Assembly: GCA_038131695.1 (NCBI GenBank)
Contig: JAYPQA010000092.1
Location: forward strand, 1-5,371
DNA from: JADHLK01 sp038131695
GTDB lineage: Bacteria; Pseudomonadota; Alphaproteobacteria; Puniceispirillales; Puniceispirillaceae
Length of the DNA stretch: 5,371 nucleotides
Direction: 5' to 3'
Shown here one piece after another: positions 1-5,371 of this stretch; the stretch's first letter is position 1, and each line of letters begins with the position of its first letter. A program made the translations under genes and the position numbers. The notes beneath the pieces were generated by a model, which was not told the DNA's origin, made no database searches, and was given only the letters and a program-made list of their open reading frames with translations.

Positions 1-1
1 C

Positions 2-1096
2 GCAAAGGATGGGCCGGAGCAGCAGACAACCGGCCAGTATCTGATCGGCTGTGATGGCAGCCATTCCCTCATCAGACAGGCGGCCGGCATTACCCAGACG
101 CGCTCAGACCATGATCGCAAAATGGTGCTGCTGGTATTCAAATCCACGCAGCTGCATGAGCTGTTATCCCGCCTGCCGGAACGATCCTTTTATAATACAT
201 TGCACCCAGACCTGAATGGCTATTGGCAATTTCTGGGGCGCGTTGATCTGGGCTCGGAATGGTTTTTTCATGCCCCGGTACCCGCCGACACCACAGCTGA
301 GAATTATGATTTCCACGCCTATCTGCACCGGGCAGTTGGCCAGCCTTTTGATCTGGAACTGACTTATGTTGGGTTTTGGGATTTGCGGATTGCACTGGCT
401 GACAGCTATCGCCAGGGCCGCGTTTTCATAGCCGGAGATGCCGCCCATTCGCACCCGCCCTATGGCGGCTATGGGATTAATACGGGCTTTGAGGATGCGC
501 GCAATCTGGGCTGGAAATTGTCGGCCTGCCTGTCTGGCTGGGGAAATGAGGGGCTGCTGGACAGCTATGAAGCCGAGAGACGGCCTGTCTTTGCCTCTAC
601 CGCAACTGATTTTATCGAAAATTTCATCTCTGAGGATCGCCTCTTTTTGCAACGCTATAATCCGCAAGCTGACAAACCCGCTTTTGAGGCCGCCTGGCAG
701 GCCCGCAACAAAGGGGCCAGTGAGGTGCACAGCTTTGCGCCCAATTATGACGGCTCACCAATTATCAGCGGCTCTGCGGCTGGGGCCAGACCCTCGGCGC
801 GCGGCAGCCACCAGATGCAGGCAAAGCCCGGCTATCATCTCTCGCCAGTAGAGCTGGCCAGCGGCGAGAATGTCTATGAAAGGCTGGGCAGCGGCTTTAC
901 CCTGCTGGATTTCTCAGCTGAGCAGAGACAGCTGGAAACCAGCCTGCCGCTCTGCCATGTTGCCAGCCCGCATGACCCAGCTGCCGGTATTTTTGAGGCG
1001 GAGACCGTGCTGGTCAGGCCGGATGAATTCATTGCCTATGCCGGGCCAAAGACCGGGGTGGAATCCGCCTTGGCAAAAGCAGCGGCGCGGGGCTAG
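2..1096 (+). CDS. FAD-dependent aromatic-ring hydroxylase-type monooxygenase, 5'-truncated
   Basis: The frame is open from the window's left edge, so this is the C-terminal 364 residues of a longer protein; the first in-frame ATG (122) is internal. Two signatures of the PHBH-like class A flavoprotein monooxygenases (FAD_binding_3 family) are visible. One is the YLIGCDGSHSLIR segment (fragment residues 13-25), the DG motif that contacts both FAD and NAD(P)H. The other is GRVFIAGDAAHSHPP (about 139-153), the GD motif binding the FAD ribityl and pyrophosphate, followed by the usual GYGINTGFEDARNLGWKL helix. The missing part should contain the GxGxxG Rossmann motif. The C-terminus, ending in LVRPDEFIAYAG, resembles the thioredoxin-like tail of phenol/MhpA-type hydroxylases. 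Such enzymes are cytosolic and insert one oxygen atom into an aromatic or similar ring using NAD(P)H. The substrate cannot be told. The visible part is intact, and the P450 gene follows 74 bases later on the same strand. Confidence 0.9.
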   Translation, partial: AKDGPEQQTTGQYLIGCDGSHSLIRQAAGITQTRSDHDRKMVLLVFKSTQLHELLSRLPERSFYNTLHPDLNGYWQFLGRVDLGSEWFFHAPVPADTTAENYDFHAYLHRAVGQPFDLELTYVGFWDLRIALADSYRQGRVFIAGDAAHSHPPYGGYGINTGFEDARNLGWKLSACLSGWGNEGLLDSYEAERRPVFASTATDFIENFISEDRLFLQRYNPQADKPAFEAAWQARNKGASEVHSFAPNYDGSPIISGSAAGARPSARGSHQMQAKPGYHLSPVELASGENVYERLGSGFTLLDFSAEQRQLETSLPLCHVASPHDPAAGIFEAETVLVRPDEFIAYAGPKTGVESALAKAAARG

Positions 1097-1170
1097 TATC
1101 ATCCGGTTGGCAAGCAGGCCGGATCAGGGGCTCGCCAAAATGCTGATTAAACCGGATGGGGCACAGCAAC

Positions 1171-1923
1171 ATGACGGATCTGGATATCACCAATTTTGAT
1201 TTGCAGAACCTGCCTGCCGGTTTTGTGGATAATCCGTTTCCCTGGTATCATGCCTTTCTGGAAAAAGCCCCGGTCTGCTGGCAGCCGGATGGGTCAGTCT
1301 TGCTAAGCCGCTATGATGATCTGGACAGGATTTACCGCGATACCAGCCTGTATCTGTCTGATAAAAAGCGCCAGTTCGGGCCGAAATACGGGGTGCCCTC
1401 GCCGCTGTTTGAACATCACACAACCTCTCTGGTCTTCAATGATCCGCCGCTGCATACCCGGGTGCGCAAGATCATAGCCGCTGCGCTCAATGCGCGGGCG
1501 ATACAGGCGATGGAACCCGGACTGATAGAGGTGGTTGACCAGCTGCTTGATAACATGGCCGCAGCGGGAGAGGTTGATTTGGTGGAGGATTTTGCCTCGC
1601 GCATACCAATTCAGATTATCGGCAATCTGTTTGCCATTCCGGTAGAAGAGCGCGGCCCGCTGCGCGACTGGTCGCTGGCTATTCTGGGCGCGCTGGAACC
1701 CAGCCTGACTGAGGCCCAGCTGGCCACCGGGCATCAGGCGGTAGAGGAATTCAAAGCCTATCTGAAAGGGCTGGTCGCAGACCGGCGCAAAAAGCCGGGC
1801 GACCCGGCTGTTGATGTGCTGACCCGCCTGATAGAGAGTGAGGAGGGCCAGCTGTCTGAGGTGAATTGTTGCAAAATTGTATTTTCATCCTCAATGCCGG
1901 GCATGAAACCACCACCAATCTGA
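1171..1923 (+). CDS. Cytochrome P450, N-terminal part (frame broken at about 1863)
   Basis: This is the 5' portion of a bacterial soluble cytochrome P450. The ATG at 1171 is preferred because GGGG lies 9 bases upstream; the in-frame ATG at 1156 would add five residues but has no ribosome binding site. Family features in order are the N-terminal NPFPWYHAFL segment, the FNDPPLHTRVRKII segment (helix C, whose HTRVR contacts a haem propionate in this family), and the helix F-H region through DVLTRLIESEEG. The frame is lost at about codon 231: GTGAATTG reads as GTGGAATTG with one G missing, and translation then ends at 1921-1923 after about 20 unrelated residues. As written, the product lacks the I helix, the ExxR and the haem cysteine and could not bind haem. 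The remainder of the gene is at 1863-2379. P450s are monooxygenases needing ferredoxin or flavodoxin electron partners, none of which is in this window. Confidence 0.85.
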   Translation: MTDLDITNFDLQNLPAGFVDNPFPWYHAFLEKAPVCWQPDGSVLLSRYDDLDRIYRDTSLYLSDKKRQFGPKYGVPSPLFEHHTTSLVFNDPPLHTRVRKIIAAALNARAIQAMEPGLIEVVDQLLDNMAAAGEVDLVEDFASRIPIQIIGNLFAIPVEERGPLRDWSLAILGALEPSLTEAQLATGHQAVEEFKAYLKGLVADRRKKPGDPAVDVLTRLIESEEGQLSEVNCCKIVFSSSMPGMKPPPI

Positions 1924-2379
1924 TCGGCAATGCGATTATGGCCTTGCTGGAATGGCCGGTGAATTGCAGCGCTTGCGCGACAGGCCGGATATGATCACAA
2001 CCGCGGTGGATGAGTTTTGCGCTATGCCTCGCCAAACCAGTTTGGCAACCGGAAACAGCCGAGGCGGTTGAGCTGGATAGCCATCTGATCCCGAAAGGCA
2101 CCAATATCCATCTGTGCATGGGGGCGGCCAATCGCGACCCGTCAAAATTTGACCAGCCGGACCGGCTACTGCTGGATCGCAAGCCCAACAAGCATCTGGC
2201 CTTTGCTGGCGGGCCGCATCTGTGCGTTGGCTTCAGCCTCGCCCGGCTGGAAGGGCGCATCGCTGTCGCGCGCTTTTAGACCGGTTCCGCAAATGGGAGC
2301 TGGCTGGCCAGGCCGAGATTTCCCCGCGCATCCGGTTTCGCGGCTATACCAGATTGCCGATGCGCCTGACGCCTTTTAG
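1863..2379 (+). pseudogene. Cytochrome P450, C-terminal half, scattered over three reading frames
   Basis: Continuation of the P450 at 1171. Reading across frames 3 (1863-1957), 2 (1961-2016), 1 (2017-2052), 3 (about 2053-2276) and 2 (2276-2377) recovers every P450 core motif. These are the I-helix NAGHETTTN oxygen-activation motif, the K-helix ExxR as EFLR, the AANRDPSKF segment, and the haem-ligand loop FAGGPHLCVG matching FxxGxxxCxG. Numbered from the ATG at 1171, they fall near residues 242-250, 282-285, 320-328 and 346-355, with Cys353 as the haem thiolate. Each frame change is explained by one base missing from a homopolymer: GG (1863), GGG (1958-1959), TTTTT (2015-2018), GGG (2051-2052), TTTTT (2274-2277), and TTTTT (2374-2377), which restores a TAG stop at 2377-2379. 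The repaired protein would be about 404 residues, normal for the family. Either the consensus sequence is faulty here or the gene has very recently died; I favour the first. Confidence 0.85.
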
Positions 2380-2417
2380 GCTTTATCCGGCCATGTTCTG
2401 GCTAAGAAAATCCTGTG

Positions 2418-3050
2418 TCATCTGGCCGGCCTCTGCGGCACTTTGGGCATAAAGCTGGCGCGGTGATCACAGTTAAAGCCATGCCCGGCTGGCCAGATAT
2501 GCACCGGCACATCTGGCTGGGCCGCCTTGAACGCCTCAACCCCATCCAAAGGAATCGCGCTGTCCTCGGCCCCAAAATGGGCCAGCACAGGACAATGTGG
2601 CTGCAATTCTTTCAGACCCGGCAAATCGCCGCCATAATAGGCCACACAGGCCGCCAGACCCTTTATCTCAGCAGCCGCCCGCCAGGCCAGTGAGCCGCCC
2701 CAGCAATAGCCAACCACGCCCAGCCTGCCAGCCCCGGCCAGCGAATCCAGCGCTGCCGACACATCCAGCAAGGCTTTCTCATCGGTTGCTGTTTTCAGCT
2801 CCCGGCCCTTGGCGACGCCGTCCCCATCATAGGCCAGCTCAACGCCCTTTTCAGCCCGGTCGAACAAGGCCGGAGCCACCGCCAGCCAGCCTGCTGCAGC
2901 AAATTTTTCTGTTACCTCGCGGATATGCTGGTTGAGGCCAAAAATTTCTTGCAAAATAACAACTCCGCCGCGCGGGCGGCCCTCAGGTTCCGCGCGCCAG
3001 GCCGCAAATTCATTCCCGTCCGATGCGGTCAGGGTAACCATCTCTGCCAT
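2418..3050 (-). CDS. Dienelactone hydrolase family protein (carboxymethylenebutenolidase-like), 3' end probably frameshifted
   Basis: Alpha/beta-hydrolase of the dienelactone hydrolase family, which opens dienelactone to maleylacetate in chlorocatechol and related aromatic degradation; many members have other or unknown ester substrates. The family's Cys-Asp-His triad is visible: Cys116 in the nucleophile elbow GYCWGG, Asp163 in AEDSAIP and His190 in PAGHGFNCDHR. Glu35 of LQEIFGLN is the glutamate that couples to the nucleophile in this family. The protein is cytosolic with no signal peptide. The start is firm: AGGAGG at 3056-3061 lies 5 bases from the ATG. The annotated end (after residue 210) looks wrong. 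Past Phe200 the family expects a Tyr-Ala-containing tail, and adding one A to the AAA at 2451-2453 gives Y-A-Q-S-A-A-E-A-G-Q-M and onward to a TAA at 2383-2385, for a normal 222 residues. The gene converges on the P450. Confidence 0.9.
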   Translation of the reverse strand: MAEMVTLTASDGNEFAAWRAEPEGRPRGGVVILQEIFGLNQHIREVTEKFAAAGWLAVAPALFDRAEKGVELAYDGDGVAKGRELKTATDEKALLDVSAALDSLAGAGRLGVVGYCWGGSLAWRAAAEIKGLAACVAYYGGDLPGLKELQPHCPVLAHFGAEDSAIPLDGVEAFKAAQPDVPVHIWPAGHGFNCDHRASFMPKVPQRPAR

Positions 3051-3055
3051 TTTTT

Positions 3056-3061
3056 CCTCCT
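3056..3061 (-). promoter_or_regulatory. Strong ribosome binding site of the dienelactone hydrolase gene
   Basis: The minus strand reads AGGAGG, a full match to the anti-Shine-Dalgarno core, five bases before the ATG at 3048-3050. It sits in an A-rich setting, which favours efficient initiation. It fixes the start codon of the hydrolase and is the strongest site of its kind in the window. Confidence 0.8.
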
Positions 3062-3085
3062 TTTTATCAGCTCTGCTGACGTCAC

Positions 3086-3094
3086 ATTATCACA
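3086..3094 (-). promoter_or_regulatory. Possible extended -10 promoter element for the hydrolase gene
   Basis: The minus strand reads TGTGATAAT, a TG-N-GATAAT extended -10 with five of six bases of TATAAT. Transcription would start near 3079 and leave a leader of about 29 bases before the ATG, enclosing the strong ribosome binding site. No good -35 is seen 17 bases upstream, where the 9-bp inverted repeat lies instead. The 8-bp palindrome TGACGTCA (3077-3084) falls at the predicted start point. Inferred from consensus match only. Confidence 0.35.
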
Positions 3095-3114
3095 TCCCGG
3101 ATCATATCCGGGAT
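3094..3114. terminator. Perfect 9-bp inverted repeat between flavin reductase and hydrolase genes (terminator or operator)
   Basis: ATCCCGGAT and its exact complement ATCCGGGAT are separated by three bases (CAT). On the plus strand the hairpin runs directly into five T residues (3114-3118), which is the form of an intrinsic terminator, but no plus-strand gene ends just before it. On the minus strand it begins 18 bases past the flavin reductase stop codon, where a terminator is expected, but no U-tract follows in that direction. It also lies immediately upstream of a possible extended -10 element for the hydrolase gene, so it could instead be an operator. The structure is certain; the role is not. 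Confidence 0.45.
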
Positions 3115-3132
3115 TTTTGCTGCCGGCCGAGC

Positions 3133-3606
3133 CTATCGCAGCCCGGTCAGCTGACCGCCAGCATAAACCAGCGGGCTTTTTTCCGGGTCGCTGGAATGGG
3201 CCAGCACTTCACCGACCAAAATCACATGATCGCCGCCAGGATAGCGCGCCCAGACGCGGCATTCCAGCACCGCCAGCACGTCATCCAGCACCGGCACCCC
3301 GCCCGCGCCGGCCTGCCAGCCCTGCCCTTCAAACCGGTCATCCAGCGTTGCCGAAAAGCGGTTGCAGAGTTCCGCCTGCTCGGCACTCAAAATATTAATG
3401 GCAAAATGAGTGGCCGCATTGAAACTGTCCCAGCTGTCTGAACCCTCAGCCAGCGACCAGAGAATCAGGGGTGGGTTCAGCGAAACTGAATTAAAAGAGC
3501 TGACGGTCAGCCCAACCGGCTGGCCATCTGCGGCTTTTGTTGTGGCAATGGCAACCCCGGTCGGGAAACAGCCCAGCGTCTGGCGAAAACGGCGTGTATC
3601 GATCAT
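3133..3606 (-). CDS. Flavin reductase (HpaC/DIM6-NTAB-like, FMN-binding split-barrel)
   Basis: A complete 157-residue protein of the flavin reductase domain family, whose members reduce free FMN or FAD with NAD(P)H and pass the reduced flavin to a separate oxygenase. Family marks in order are FPTGVAIATT (14-23), GLTVSSFNSVSLNPPLILWSL (about 32-52, the flavin-binding strand-loop), FAINILS (68-74), then GGDHVILVGEV (124-134) and PLVYAGGQ (145-152) near the C-terminus. The Met start fits the usual MIDxxxFRxxLG opening, although the ribosome binding site (AGAAG about 11 bases upstream) is weak. It lies on the same strand as the dienelactone hydrolase gene, with an 82-base gap containing an inverted repeat, and 99 bases beyond the end of the Ldh2-family gene. 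No two-component oxygenase is visible. The P450 and the FAD hydroxylase here do not normally need such a reductase, so the partner probably lies outside the window. The exact flavin and partner are unknown. Confidence 0.88.
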   Translation of the reverse strand: MIDTRRFRQTLGCFPTGVAIATTKAADGQPVGLTVSSFNSVSLNPPLILWSLAEGSDSWDSFNAATHFAINILSAEQAELCNRFSATLDDRFEGQGWQAGAGGVPVLDDVLAVLECRVWARYPGGDHVILVGEVLAHSSDPEKSPLVYAGGQLTGLR

Positions 3607-3641
3607 GTAAAAAATCTTCTGGCTACAGGTAACTGCCCTAC

Positions 3642-3670
3642 TATCTATGGCGCGCCAGCCCGCCTGTCCA
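3642..3670 (-). promoter_or_regulatory. Possible sigma70-type promoter for the flavin reductase gene
   Basis: On the minus strand TGGACA (3665-3670, five of six to TTGACA) is followed after 17 bases by TAGATA (3642-3647, three of six to TATAAT). The start would be near 3635, about 28 bases before the flavin reductase ATG. The spacer contains the perfect 10-bp palindrome TGGCGCGCCA (3648-3657), a position suited to a repressor or MerR-like activator. The -10 is poor, so the call is tentative. Confidence 0.25.
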
Positions 3671-3705
3671 GCCCTGAGGTTGAAGCACGGCCCGGCAATA
3701 CTGGC

Positions 3706-4713
3706 TCACAGCAGGGCGTTTATCTTTTCAATCAGCGCTTCATTGATCTGGCGCGGGCCGCTATCCAGCCGGTTTTTATGCCGCCGCGCACCGGGCAGGC
3801 GCACCCCGGGGCCCGGCAAGCCGGTCAGCCTTGCAAAAAAACTGTCCGCCTGTTCCTGCCAGTCTGCCCCCGCGCTGATCAAATCAGGATTGAGCGCGAG
3901 CAGAAATTGTCCGCCAACTGGCGGGCCGCCATCTGCCGTGTCAGCTGCCTTGGTTTCATCGGAAAAATGCGCGCCCACCAGCGGCCCGCTCAGCAGCTCC
4001 ACCATCAGCGCAATCGCAGAACCCTTCACCCCGCCAAAGGGCAGCAGGACCCCGCCATCCACAATCGCCTTGGGATCCGTGCTGGGCTGGCCATGCCGGT
4101 CAAGGCCAGTGCCTTCGGGCAGGCTGTGGCCATCCCTTGCGGCAACCTGCACCTCGCCCATTGCCATCGCTGCGGTGGCCATGTCATAGACCAGCGGCGG
4201 GGCATCGCGGCGCGGCCAGGCAAAGGCAATCGGGTCTGTGCCAAACAAGGCCTTTGTCGCCCCGGCCGGCGCAACAGACGGCATATAGCTGGTGCAGGCC
4301 AGCCCGACCAAACCCGCCTCGGCAATCGCCTCCACCTCTGGCCAGAGCGCGGACATATGGAAACTGCGCCGGATAGCCAGCACCGCAACGCCGGTCTTGC
4401 GGGCCGCCTCAGCCAGCAGCGGTATCCCGACATGATGGGCGTGCGGGGCAACACCCAGATCGCCATCCAGCCGGGTCAGCGAGGAGCTGGCCGCCTCAGC
4501 CCGCGGGCGGGCCTGGCCATTGATTTTGCCGGACCGCAGACCCGCCACAAAGGCAGGCAGGCGAAACAGCCCATGCGAGAGCGATCCGTCCCGCTCAGCC
4601 ATTTGCATGATGCGGGCAAGCAACCCGGCATTCAGCGCATCCATGCCATTGGCCATCAAACAGTCAGCTGCCAGCTGTTCGATGGCCTCCAAAGAAAGCG
4701 TGATTTGGGCCAT
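3706..4713 (-). CDS. Ldh2-family NAD(P)H oxidoreductase, probably delta1-piperideine-2-carboxylate/pyrroline-2-carboxylate reductase-like
   Basis: A complete 335-residue member of the malate/L-lactate dehydrogenase type 2 family, which has its own NAD(P)H-binding fold rather than a Rossmann fold. Visible motifs are SHGLFRLP (46-53, with the catalytic Ser-His and Arg51 expected for the family), ALWPEVEAIAEAGL (122-135), LFGTDPIAFAWPR (156-168), DMATAAMAMGEVQVAA (177-192), LPFGGVKGSAIALMVELL (224-241) and the C-terminal VRLPGARR (304-311). From memory of the family, the ALWPEVE and DPIAF...MGEVQ...PEG...TDP blocks look most like bacterial delta1-piperideine-2-carboxylate reductases, which act in D-lysine, D-proline and hydroxyproline catabolism. 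Malate, ureidoglycolate or sulfolactate dehydrogenase cannot be excluded without alignment. Where many relatives have two adjacent histidines, this protein has Phe118-His119. The start is supported by AAGGA 8 bases upstream (4722-4726). It is transcribed away from the exported-protein gene and may lead a loose minus-strand group with the flavin reductase. Confidence 0.85.
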   Translation of the reverse strand: MAQITLSLEAIEQLAADCLMANGMDALNAGLLARIMQMAERDGSLSHGLFRLPAFVAGLRSGKINGQARPRAEAASSSLTRLDGDLGVAPHAHHVGIPLLAEAARKTGVAVLAIRRSFHMSALWPEVEAIAEAGLVGLACTSYMPSVAPAGATKALFGTDPIAFAWPRRDAPPLVYDMATAAMAMGEVQVAARDGHSLPEGTGLDRHGQPSTDPKAIVDGGVLLPFGGVKGSAIALMVELLSGPLVGAHFSDETKAADTADGGPPVGGQFLLALNPDLISAGADWQEQADSFFARLTGLPGPGVRLPGARRHKNRLDSGPRQINEALIEKINALL

Positions 4714-4933
4714 TTTGCATATCCTTCCAGTTCACTTCCCCAGCTGATCGAAAGGTGCAACTCACCGCCGGACAGGTCAAGGGAAACTAAAAAATCATTA
4801 TATTACAATAATCTAAATTAATGCTTCAGGATAGTCCAATGGGGTCTGGTTCCAAAATATTAATTCAAACTAAACTTCACCGAATCGATAAGCTTAACGA
4901 TCTGCAAAACCAGAACCAAAAGGAGCAGACAGG
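4714..4933. promoter_or_regulatory. Divergent AT-rich intergenic region between the Ldh2-family and exported-protein genes
   Basis: This 220-base gap separates two divergent starts, so it should hold promoters for both. From about 4785 to 4915 the base composition is much richer in A and T than the surrounding genes. A perfect TATAAT occurs on the minus strand at 4797-4802 and would start the Ldh2-family transcript near 4790 with a leader of about 76 bases; no acceptable -35 stands 16-18 bases upstream of it. I find no convincing plus-strand promoter pair for the exported protein. No RNA gene or small ORF with a ribosome binding site is apparent. Confidence 0.5.
4884..4901. repeat. 18-bp near-perfect palindrome, operator candidate
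   Basis: The sequence ATCGATAAGCTTAACGAT pairs with itself at 16 of 18 positions; only the symmetric A/A pair at 4888 and 4897 is mismatched. It ends 32 bases before the ATG of the exported protein and 19 bases before its ribosome binding site, so a bound dimeric regulator could block transcription or its start. It could also form a weak hairpin in the leader. No second copy is seen in the window. Confidence 0.4.
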
Positions 4934-5371
4934 ATGAAATATTCTATAGCAATCATGGCCACGATATTGCTGGCAGGCGCGGCTGAGGCGCTCACGCTGA
5001 AGACCGGTCAGGTGCTGGGCAGTGACGGGCAAGTCTATCAGGGAGCCAGCCCGGAAACGCGCCAGCAGCTGATTAACAAGGTGCATAAGGGCGGCGAAAT
5101 TGCCGGGGTCACCAACAACAGCGTCTATGTTGTGGTCGGGGAGACCATCACCTTTTTGCCACTCGCCGAAATTCAGGGGCTGACCGATGGCACGGTCAAG
5201 ACCCGAATCGGAGATCGGGTGGTGCAGAATGTGACCGGCATTGAAACGCTGACCTTTGCTGATCTGGAGGCGGCCCGGATGCTAAGCCAGCAGACCGGGC
5301 TGGAGCTGACCGAGATCATCAAGGCGGGCGGGCTGGACGGGTTTCAACCCGGACTGTTGGCGGAAATTCAG
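4934..5371 (+). CDS. Exported protein of unknown function, 3'-truncated
   Basis: The frame is open from this ATG to the window's right edge, giving 146 residues with no stop. AGGAG at 4921-4925, 8 bases upstream, fixes the start. The N-terminus is a classical Sec signal peptide: Lys2, a hydrophobic core at about residues 5-16 (IAIMATILLAGA), then an A-E-A cleavage site after residue 19. No cysteine follows, so it is not a lipoprotein. The mature part begins LTLKTGQVLGSDGQ and contains a hydrophobic valine-rich strand, NNSVYVVVGETITFLPL (about 63-79). It then has a T-D-G-T-V-K-T-R-I-G-D stretch and a helical segment, DLEAARMLSQQTGLEL, near the edge. No transmembrane helix or cysteine appears after the signal. 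I do not recognise the family. It is probably periplasmic or secreted. It is divergent from the Ldh2-family gene across an AT-rich intergenic region with a palindrome 33 bases before the start. Confidence 0.85.
   Translation, partial: MKYSIAIMATILLAGAAEALTLKTGQVLGSDGQVYQGASPETRQQLINKVHKGGEIAGVTNNSVYVVVGETITFLPLAEIQGLTDGTVKTRIGDRVVQNVTGIETLTFADLEAARMLSQQTGLELTEIIKAGGLDGFQPGLLAEIQ

Noticed and set aside
164..730. A 188-codon open frame on the minus strand inside the FAD monooxygenase gene
   Set aside because: It lies opposite a gene with clear flavoprotein motifs and shows no family signature of its own.
1101..1124. ATCCGG...CCGGAT inverted repeat after the FAD monooxygenase stop codon, as a terminator
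   Set aside because: It has only a six-base stem with a 12-base loop and no T-tract follows; it is too weak to call.
1855..2380. Programmed ribosomal frameshifting or a split P450 gene
   Set aside because: Six separate shifts would be needed and several of the resulting frames lack start sites. There are no slippery heptamers with downstream structures, and every shift is explained by one lost homopolymer base.
3067..3079. TCAGC-TCT-GCTGA small inverted repeat upstream of the hydrolase gene
   Set aside because: A five-base stem is easily produced by chance, and it is followed by A rather than U residues on the transcribed strand.
3778..4821. A 347-codon open frame on the plus strand across the Ldh2-family gene, slightly longer than the gene itself
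   Set aside because: Its translation is rich in Arg, Gln, Pro and His with no family motif, as expected for the antisense of a GC-rich gene. The minus-strand product has full family motifs and a ribosome binding site.
4884..4895. ATCGATAAGCTT, resembling the ClaI-HindIII part of a cloning vector polylinker
   Set aside because: The match stops at these 12 bases and the flanks do not continue as polylinker, so it is chance overlap within a native palindrome.

Overview
This 5,371-base window carries six protein genes, probably from a proteobacterium, most likely an alphaproteobacterium. That taxonomic guess is an inference from GC-rich coding sequence, AGGAG-type ribosome binding sites and the enzyme families present; no rRNA or other marker gene is available. 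Coding density is high. The only clearly AT-rich stretch is the divergent intergenic region around 4785-4915. There are no RNA genes, mobile elements or CRISPR arrays that I can support.

Layout: the left part (plus strand) holds a FAD-dependent aromatic-ring-hydroxylase-type monooxygenase, cut by the window's left edge (2-1096), followed after 74 bases by a cytochrome P450 (1171-2379). The P450 is broken into several reading frames in its 3' half. Facing it on the minus strand are a dienelactone hydrolase family gene (2418-3050, true end probably 2383), a small flavin reductase (3133-3606) and an Ldh2-family NAD(P)H oxidoreductase most like delta1-piperideine-2-carboxylate reductase (3706-4713). 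After a 220-base AT-rich divergent promoter region, a plus-strand gene for an exported protein of unknown function (from 4934) runs off the right edge.

How the genes may work together: a flavoprotein hydroxylase, a P450, a dienelactone hydrolase and a flavin reductase are the kinds of enzyme found in oxidative breakdown of aromatic or alicyclic compounds. A shared catabolic role is plausible, but no substrate can be read from the sequence. The P450's ferredoxin partner and the oxygenase partner of the flavin reductase are not in the window.

The most striking signal is a cluster of seven apparent single-base losses, all in homopolymer runs, confined to about 1863-2453. Six hit the P450 and one hits the end of the convergent dienelactone hydrolase gene. 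Restoring one base at each site gives a complete ~404-residue P450 with all signature motifs and a normal 222-residue hydrolase, with the two stop codons 3 bases apart. This looks more like a patch of poor consensus sequence than biology, though recent pseudogenisation cannot be excluded. I did not find convincing evidence for a novel biological system. The least explained elements are the exported protein at the right edge and a near-perfect 18-bp palindrome just upstream of it.
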